In this document: in pieces, positions 56,501 through 64,000 of the stretch
Numbering within the stretch: the stretch's first letter is position 1
How the letters are laid out: every line of letters starts with the position of its first letter
DNA from: Lasioglossum baleicum
Taxonomy: Eukaryota > Arthropoda > Insecta > Hymenoptera > Halictidae
Reading direction: 5' to 3'
Length of the DNA: 64,000 nucleotides
Assembly (NCBI RefSeq): GCF_051020765.1
Contig: NW_027469116.1
Location: 682,001 to 746,000, forward strand
Notes under the pieces: model-generated
What the model saw: only the letters and a program-made list of their open reading frames with translations
Databases searched by the model: none
Told to the model about the DNA's origin: nothing
Program-made: the position numbers and the translations under genes

Positions 56501-59500
56501 GCCCTGAACCGTGGAAGCGCCGAAATTCGTGTTTCATTTTTAACGCGGCAGCTTATACCCCCGAGCGTTAACGATCACTGCCGGTGGTGGTCGGTAAGTT
56601 ATCCTCCGCCGAGGTCGACGCGCGTTACCGATGCACACGTAAAAAATTTTCCGCGAATTTTCGCGAATTTTTCGCGCGGTAAGCCTTCGTCTCCGCGTCC
56701 TCCGTCCGACGAGCCTACTCTCGCCCGCACCCGTCGCCCCGTTCTCGAGCTATACGGCGACAAAGAAACTTTGATTTTTCACTAATTTGACGTCATCGAG
56801 AAAGTTACGGCCAACTGGGAATTAAAGGTATATCGCCTTTCCGAAATTTCCGGGAGCCCGTCGGGCCTTCGGCCCCGCTCGGCTCGACGTCGAGGTCGTC
56901 GGTAGCGACGATGGTGGCGGGGAGGTGCGCAATTGGTCTGTCATCGCCATCCTCCCCCCCAACCCCCCCTCACCCTTTAAAATTAATGGAAAATGTAAAC
57001 CTAAACGTAGAGTCGGATTCGTAACCTCGAAATTACAAGTCCATTCGCTCAACTATCAAGGGAGAGTAAACGCGGCGACTGTGGCGGCATTCGCCGCCGA
57101 TGCGATGTCAGCGTCGCGAAGTTGGCGTTAAATTCGAACGTTTGAATCAGTTATTTTCTTTCGGGCCCTTTTCAGCCCTGAACCGTGGAAGCGCCGAAAT
57201 TCGGGTTTCATTTTTAACGCGGCAGCTTATACCCCCCGTGCCGTTACCGACCACTGCCGGTGGTGGTCGGTAAGTTATCCTCCGCCGAGGTCGACGCGCG
57301 TTACCGATGCACACGTAAAAAATTTTCCGCGAATTTTCGCGAATTTTTCGCGCGGTAAGCCTTCGTCTCCGCGTCCTCCGTCCGACAAGCCTACTCTCGC
57401 CCGCACCCGTCGACCCGTCCTCGAGCTATACGGCGACAAAGAAACTTTGATTTTTCACTAATTTGACGTCATCGAGAAAGTTACGGCCAACTGGGAATTA
57501 AAGGTATATCGCCTTTCCGAAATTTCCGGGAGCTCGTCGGGCCTTCGGCCCCGCTCGGCTCGAGGTCGAGGTCGTCGGTAGCGACGATGGTGGCGGGGAG
57601 GTGCGCAATTGGTCTGTCATCGCCATCCTCCCCCCAAACCCCCCTCACCCTTTAAAATTAATGGAAAATGTAAACCTAAACGTAGAGTCGGATTTGTAAC
57701 CTCGAAGTTACAAGTCCATTCGCTCAACTATCAAGGGAGAGTAAACGCGGCGACTGTGGCGGCACTCGCCGCCGATGCGATGTCAGCGTCGCGAAATTGG
57801 CGTTAAATTCGAACGTTTGGATCAGTTATTTTCTTTCGGGCCCTTTTCAGCCCTGAACAGTGGAAGCGCCGAAATTCGGGTTTCATTTTTAACGCGGCAG
57901 CTTATACCCCCCGAGCCGTTACGGACCACTGCCGGTGGTGGTCGGTAAGTTATCCTCCGCCGAGGTCGACGCGCGTTACCGATGCACACGTAAAAAATTT
58001 TCCGCGAATTTTCGCGAATTTTTCGCGCGGTAAGCCTTCGTCTCCGCGTCCTCCGTCCGACAAGCCTACTCCCGCCCGCACCCGCCGACCCGTCCTCGAG
58101 CTATACGGCGACAAAGAAACTTTGATTTTTCACTAATTTGACGTCATCGAGAAAGTTACGGCCAACTGGGAATTAAAGGTATATCGCCTTTCCGAAATTT
58201 CCGGGAGCTCGTCGGGCCTTCGGCCCCGCTCGGCTCGAGGTCGAGGTCGTCGGTAGCGACGATGGTGGTGGGGAGGTGCGCAATTGGTCTGTCATCGCCA
58301 TCCCCCCCAACCCCCCCTTCCCTTTAAAATTAATGGAAAATGTAAACATAAACGTAGAGTCGGATTCGTAAGCTCAAAGTTACAAGTCAATTCGCTCAAC
58401 TATCAAGGGAGAGTAAACGCGGCGACTGTGGCGGCACTCGCCATCGATGCGAAGTCAGCGTCGCGAAGTTGGCGTAAAAATTCGAACGTTTGAATCAGTT
58501 ATTTTCTTTCGGGCCATTTTCAGCCCTGAACCGTGGAAGCGCCGAAATTCGTGTTTCATTTTTAACGCGGCAGCTTATACCCCCGAGCGTTAACGATCAC
58601 TGCCGGTGGTGGTCGGTAAGTTATCCTCCGCCGAGGTCGACGCGCGTTACCGATGCACACGTAAAAAATTTTCCGCGAATTTTCGCGAATTTTTCGCGCG
58701 GTAAGCCTTCGTCTCCGCGTCCTCCGTCCGACGAGCCTACTCTCGCCCGCACCCGTCGCCCCGTTCTCGAGCTATACGGCGACAAAGAAACTTTGATTTT
58801 TCACTAATTTGACGTCATCGAGAAAGTTACGGCCAACTGGGAATTAAAGGTATATCGCCTTTCCGAAATTTCCGGGAGCCCGTCGGGCCTTCGGCCCCGC
58901 TCGGCTCGACGTCGAGGTCGTCGGTAGCGACGATGGTGGCGGGGAGGTGCGCAATTGGTCTGTCATCGCCATCCTCCCCCCCAACCCCCCCTCACCCTTT
59001 AAAATTAATGGAAAATGTAAACCTAAACGTAGAGTCGGATTCGTAACCTCGAAATTACAAGTCCATTCGCTCAACTATCAAGGGAGAGTAAACGCGGCGA
59101 CTGTGGCGGCATTCGCCGCCGATGCGATGTCAGCGTCGCGAAGTTGGCGTTAAATTCGAACGTTTGAATCAGTTATTTTCTTTCGGGCCCTTTTCAGCCC
59201 TGAACCGTGGAAGCGCCGAAATTCGGGTTTCATTTTTAACGCGGCAGCTTATACCCCCCGTGCCGTTACCGACCACTGCCGGTGGTGGTCGGTAAGTTAT
59301 CCTCCGCCGAGGTCGACGCGCGTTACCGATGCACACGTAAAAAATTTTCCGCGAATTTTCGCGAATTTTTCGCGCGGTAAGCCTTCGTCTCCGCGTCCTC
59401 CGTCCGACAAGCCTACTCTCGCCCGCACCCGTCGACCCGTCCTCGAGCTATACGGCGACAAAGAAACTTTGATTTTTCACTAATTTGACGTCATCGAGAA

Positions 59501-60299
59501 AGTTACGGCCAACTGGGAATTAAAGGTATATCGCCTTTCCGAAATTTCCGGGAGCTCGTCGGGCCTTCGGCCCCGCTCGGCTCGAGGTCGAGGTCGTCGG
59601 TAGCGACGATGGTGGCGGGGAGGTGCGCAATTGGTCTGTCATCGCCATCCTCCCCCCCAAACCCCCCTCACCCTTTAAAATTAATGGAAAATGTAAACCT
59701 AAACGTAGAGTCGGATTTGTAACCTCGAAGTTACAAGTCCATTCGCTCAACTATCAAGGGAGAGTAAACGCGGCGACTGTGGCGGCACTCGCCGCCGATG
59801 CGATGTCAGCGTCGCGAAATTGGCGTTAAATTCGAACGTTTGGATCAGTTATTTTCTTTCGGGCCCTTTTCAGCCCTGAACAGTGGAAGCGCCGAAATTC
59901 GGGTTTCATTTTTAACGCGGCAGCTTATACCCCCCGAGCCGTTACGGACCACTGCCGGTGGTGGTCGGTAAGTTATCCTCCGCCGAGGTCGACGCGCGTT
60001 ACCGATGCACACGTAAAAAATTTTCCGCGAATTTTCGCGAATTTTTCGCGCGGTAAGCCTTCGTCTCCGCGTCCTCCCTCCGACAAGCCTACTCCCGCCC
60101 GCACCCGCCGACCCGTTCTCGAGCTATACGGCGACAAAGAAACTTTGATTTTTCACTAATTTGACGTCATCGAGAAAGTTACGGCCAACTGGGAATTAAA
60201 GGTATATCGCCTTTCCGAAATTTCCGGGAGCTCGTCGGGCCTTCGGCCCCGCTCGGCTCGAGGTCGAGGTCGTCGGTTGCGACGATGGTGGCGGGGAGG
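53558..60299 (+). repeat. 2,022-bp three-monomer higher-order repeat
   Basis: Monomers at 53558, 54231 and 54904 reappear at 55580, 56253 and 56926, exactly 2,022 bp on. Shared rare variants include GAGCTATTCGGCG (near 54051 and 56073), ATGGAAATTTAAACC (near 54292 and 56314) and GCGGCATTCGCCG. The last marker has a third copy in the monomer at 58948, again +2,022. The monomer at 57602 likewise recurs at 59624. The third cycle is modified by a chimeric monomer at 58277. Confidence 0.8.
58277..58947 (+). repeat. Chimeric satellite monomer
   Basis: The left part has the divergent-class markers (AAACATAAACG, GGCGTAAAAATTCG, GGGCCATTTTCAG), as at 55580. From about 58550 it has those of the next class (ATTCGTGTTTC, CCCCCGAGCGTTAACGATC), as at 56253. 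The switch lies between about 58519 and 58549. It looks like a product of unequal crossing-over that removed one monomer length. Confidence 0.7.
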
Positions 60300-63200
60300 T
60301 GCGCAATTGGTCTGTCATCGCCATCCTCCTCCCAACCCCCCCACGCCCTTTAAAATTAATGGAAAATGTAAACCTAAACGTAGAGTCGGATTCGTAACCT
60401 CGAAGTTACAAGTCCATTCGCTCAACTATCAAGGGAGAGTAAACGCGGCGACTGTGGCGGCACTCGCCACCGATGCGATGTCAGCGTCGCGAAGTTGGCG
60501 TTAAATTCGAACGTTTGAATCAGTTATTTTCTTTCGGGCACTTTTCAGCCCTGAACCGTGGAAGCGCCGAAATTCGGGTTTCATTTTTAACGCGGCAGCT
60601 TATACCCCCGAGCGTTAACGACCACTGCCGGTGGTGGTCGGTAAGTTATCCTCCGCCGAGGTCGACGCGCGTTACCGATGCACACGTAAAAAATTTTCCG
60701 CGAATTTTCGCGAATTTTTCGCGCGGTAAGCCTTCGTCTCCGCGTCCTCCGTCCGACGAGCCTACTCTCGCCCGCACCCGTCGACCCGTTCTCGAGCTAT
60801 ACGGCGACAAAGAAACTTTGATTTTTCACTAATTTGACGTCATCGAGAAAGTTACGGCCAACTGGGAATTAAAGGTATATCGCCTTTCCGAAATTTCCGG
60901 GAGCCCGTCGGGCCTTCGGCCCCGCTCGACTCGGCTCGGCTCGAGGTCGAGGTCGTCGGTAGCGACGATGGTGGCGAGGAGGCGTGCGATTGGTCTGTCA
61001 TCGCCAACCACCCCCCAACCCCCCCTTCCCTTTAAAATTAATGGAAAATGTAAACATAAACGTAGAGTCGGATTCGTAAGCTCAAAGTTACAAGTCAATT
61101 CGCTCAACTATCAAGGGAGAGTAAACGCGGCGACTGTGGCGGCACTCGCCATCGATGCGAAGTCAGCGTCGCGAAGTTGGCGTAAAAATTCGAACGTTTG
61201 AATCAGTTATTTTCTTTCGGGCCATTTTCAGCCCTGAACCGTGGAAGCGCCGAAATTCGGGTTTCATTTTTAACGCGGCAGCTTATACCCCCCGAGCCGT
61301 TACCGACCACTGCCGGTGGTGGTCGGTAAGTTATCCTCCGCCGAGGTCGACGCGCGTTACCGATGCACACGTAAAAAATTTTCCGCGAATTTTCGCGAAT
61401 TTTTCGCGCGGTAAGCCTTCGTCTCCGCGTCCTCCGTCCGACGAGCCTACTCTCGCCCGCACCCGTCGCCCCGTTCTCGAGCTATACGGCGACAAAGAAA
61501 CTTTGATTTTTCACTAATTTGACATCATCGAGAAAGTTACGGCCAACTGGGAATTAAAGGTATATCGCCTTTCCGAAATTTCCGGGAGCCCGTCGGGCCT
61601 TCGGCCCCGCTCGACTCGGCTCGGCTCGAGGTCGAGGTCGTCGGTAGCGACGATGGTGGCGAGGAGGCGTGCGATTGGTCTGTCATCGCCAACCACCCCC
61701 AACCCCCCCTTCCCTTTAAAATTAATGGAAAATGTAAACATAAACGTAGAGTCGGATTCGTAAGCTCAAAGTTACAAGTCAATTCGCTCAACTATCAAGG
61801 GAGAGTAAACGCGGCGACTGTGGCGGCACTCGCCATCGATGCGAAGTCAGCGTCGCGAAGTTGGCGTAAAAATTCGAACGTTTGAATCAGTTATTTTCTT
61901 TCGGGCCATTTTCAGCCCTGAACCGTGGAAGCGCCGAAATTCGGGTTTCATTTTTAACGCGGCAGCTTATACCCCCCGAGCCGTTACCGACCACTGCCGG
62001 TGGTGGTCGGTAAGTTATCCTCCGCCGAGGTCGACGCGCGTTACCGATGCACACGTAAAAAATTTTCCGCGAATTTTCGCGAATTTTTCGCGCGGTAAGC
62101 CTTCGTCTCCGCGTCCTCCGTCCGACAAGCCTACTCCCGCCCGCACCCGCCGACCCGTTCTCGAGCTATACGGCGACAAAGAAACTTTGATTTTTCACTT
62201 ATTTGACGTCATCGAGAAAGTTACGGCCAACTGGGAATTAAAGGTATATCGCCTTTCCGAAATTTCCGGGAGCTCGTCGGGCCTTCGGCCCCGCTCGGCT
62301 CGAGGTCGAGGTCGTCGGTAGCGACGATGGTGGCGGGGAGGTGCGCAATTGGTCTGTCATCGCCATCCTCCTCCCAACCCCCCCTCGCCCTTTAAAATTA
62401 ATGGAAAATGTAAACCTAAACGTAGAGTCGGATTCGTAACCTCGAAGTTACAAGTCCATTCGCTCAACTATCAAGGGAGAGTAAACGCGGCGACTGTGGC
62501 GGCACTCGCCACCGATGCGATGTCAGCGTCGCGAAGTTGGCGTTAAATTCGAACGTTTGAATCAGTTATTTTCTTTCGGGCACTTTTCAGCCCTGAACCG
62601 TGGAAGCGCCGAAATTCGTGTTTCATTTTTAACGCGGCAGCTTATACCCCCGAGCGTTAACGATCACTGCCGGTGGTGGTCGGTAAGTTATCCTCCGCCG
62701 AGGTCGACGCGCGTTACCGATGCACACGTAAAAAATTTTCCGCGAATTTTCGCGAATTTTTCGCGCGGTAAGCCTTCGTCTCCGCGTCCTCCGTCCGACA
62801 AGCCTACTCTCGCCCGCACCCGTCGACCCGTCCTCGAGCTATACGGCGACAAAGAAACTTTGATTTTTCACTAATTTGACGTCATCGAGAAAGTTACGGC
62901 CAACTGGGAATTAAAGGTATATCGCCTTTCCGAAATTTCCGGGAGCCCGTCGGGCCTTCGGCCCCGCTCGGCTCGACGTCGAGGTCGTCGGTAGCGACGA
63001 TGGTGGCGGGGAGGTGCGCAATTGGTCTGTCATCGCCATCCTCCTCCCAACCCCCCCTCGCCCTTTAAAATTAATGGAAAATGTAAACCTAAACGTAGAG
63101 TCGGATTCGTAACCTCGAAGTTACAAGTCCATTCGCTCAACTATCAAGGGAGAGTAAACGCGGCGACTGTGGCGGCACTCGCCACCGATGCGATGTCAGC

Positions 63201-64000
63201 GTCGCGAAGTTGGCGTTAAATTCGAACGTTTGAATCAGTTATTTTCTTTCGGGCCCTTTTCAGCCCTGAACCGTGGAAGCGCCGAAATTCGGGTTTCATT
63301 TTTAACGCGGCAGCTTATACCCCCCGTGCCGTTACCGACCACTGCCGGTGGTGGTCGGTAAGTTATCCTCCGCCGAGGTCGACGCGCGTTACCGATGCAC
63401 ACGTAAAAAATTTTCCGCGAATTTTCGCGAATTTTTCGCGCGGTAAGCCTTCGTCTCCGCGTCCTCCGTCCGACAAGCCTACTCTCGCCCGCACCCGTCG
63501 ACCCGTCCTCGAGCTATACGGCGACAAAGAAACTTTGATTTTTCACTAATTTGACGTCATCGAGAAAGTTACGGCCAACTGGGAATTAAAGGTATATCGC
63601 CTTTCCGAAATTTCCGGGAGCTCGTCGGGCCTTCGGCCCCGCTCGGCTCGAGGTCGAGGTCGTCGGTAGCGACGATGGTGGCGGGGAGGTGCGCAATTGG
63701 TCTGTCATCGCCATCCTCCTCCCAACCCCCCCTCGCCCTTTAAAATTAATGGAAAATGTAAACCTAAACGTAGAGTCGGATTCGTAACCTCGAAGTTACA
63801 AGTCCATTCGCTCAACTATCAAGGGAGAGTAAACGCGGCGACTGTGGCGGCACTCGCCACCGATGCGATGTCAGCGTCGCGAAGTTGGCGTTAAATTCGA
63901 ACGTTTGAATCAGTTATTTTCTTTCGGGCACTTTTCAGCCCTGAACCGTGGAAACGCCGAAATTCGTGTTTCATTTTTAACGCGGCAGCTTATACCCCCG

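Larger units (their letters stand above)
40948..64000 (+). repeat. Satellite array, right segment (34 monomers)
   Basis: Anchors at 41379, 42053, 42728, 43394, 44070, 44746, 45421, 46107, 46793, 47469, 48144, 48820, 49495, 50171, 50847, 51523, 52198, 52873, 53558, 54231, 54904, 55580, 56253, 56926, 57602, 58277, 58948, 59624, 60300, 60985, 61670, 62342, 63015 and 63690. Most spacings are 671-676 bp. Three-CTCGG long monomers are few (46107, 46793), and a CTCGACTCGGCTCGG version precedes the divergent class at 53558, 60985 and 61670. The array runs off the right edge of the window. No gene seen. Confidence 0.97.

Noticed and set aside
1..64000. CENP-B box, TTAGG or TTAGGG telomere repeats
   Set aside because: No monomer segment fits the essential CENP-B bases on either strand, and no telomere-type repeat was seen.
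1..64000. CRISPR array or prokaryotic operon
   Set aside because: The repeats are about 675 bp with no short-repeat/spacer design, and the content is a eukaryotic satellite plus a gypsy element.
1..64000. rRNA intergenic-spacer subrepeats or tRNA/rRNA genes
   Set aside because: No rRNA or complete tRNA sequence was recognised, and an array above 50 kb is too long for an ordinary rDNA spacer. The T-arm-like hairpin in the LTR has no matching acceptor, D or anticodon arms.

Overview
The window is eukaryotic repeat DNA with no ordinary host gene that I can support. About 51 kb of the 64 kb is one tandem satellite: 76 head-to-tail monomers of about 675 or 685 bp, all in the same orientation and very similar to each other. 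Two mobile elements have inserted into it. The Ty3/gypsy protein set, the 4-bp target duplications and the CpG-rich sequence point to an animal, most likely an insect. A hymenopteran is my guess, with low confidence.

Layout: 1-13545 satellite (20 monomers); 13546-24379 a complete Ty3/gypsy LTR retrotransposon, flanked by AGGT; 24380-38990 satellite (22 monomers); 38991-40947 a second TG...CA element of 1,957 bp, flanked by TTTC, best read as a solo LTR or non-autonomous LTR-type element; 40948-64000 satellite (34 monomers). Monomers were counted by the anchor TGCGCAATTG, or its variants, in each copy.

The retrotransposon has 1,644-bp LTRs that I compared by eye over their whole length and found identical, so it inserted recently. 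It carries a primer-binding site of the tRNA-Lys type, a 1.5-kb leader with a 37-nt poly(A) run, gag (437 aa), pol in the -1 frame (protease, RT, RNase H, integrase) with an in-frame GGGAAAC slip heptamer, a third ORF of 312 aa where env would be expected, and a polypurine tract. ORF3 is not env-like. It ends in the same two-part zinc module as Gag: one CCHC knuckle followed by a CX2C-X9-CX2C motif. This is the most unusual coding feature of the window.

The satellite has higher-order structure. Monomers fall into sequence classes that recur in blocks. Examples are a 1,361-bp dimer duplicated at 9560-12281, a 2,022-bp three-monomer unit at 53558-60299, and a block near 32.6 kb that recurs near 52.2 kb. 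At least one monomer (58277-58947) is a chimera of two classes, as expected from unequal exchange. Each monomer also carries a consensus-looking 3' splice site followed about 93 nt later by GTAAGT, an 8-bp hairpin on that donor in many copies, a TGACGTCA palindrome, a G-rich strand with quadruplex potential, and a CpG palindrome that is intact in a few copies and decayed in most. Short ORFs on both strands of the satellite are by-products of repeat identity and are not annotated as genes.
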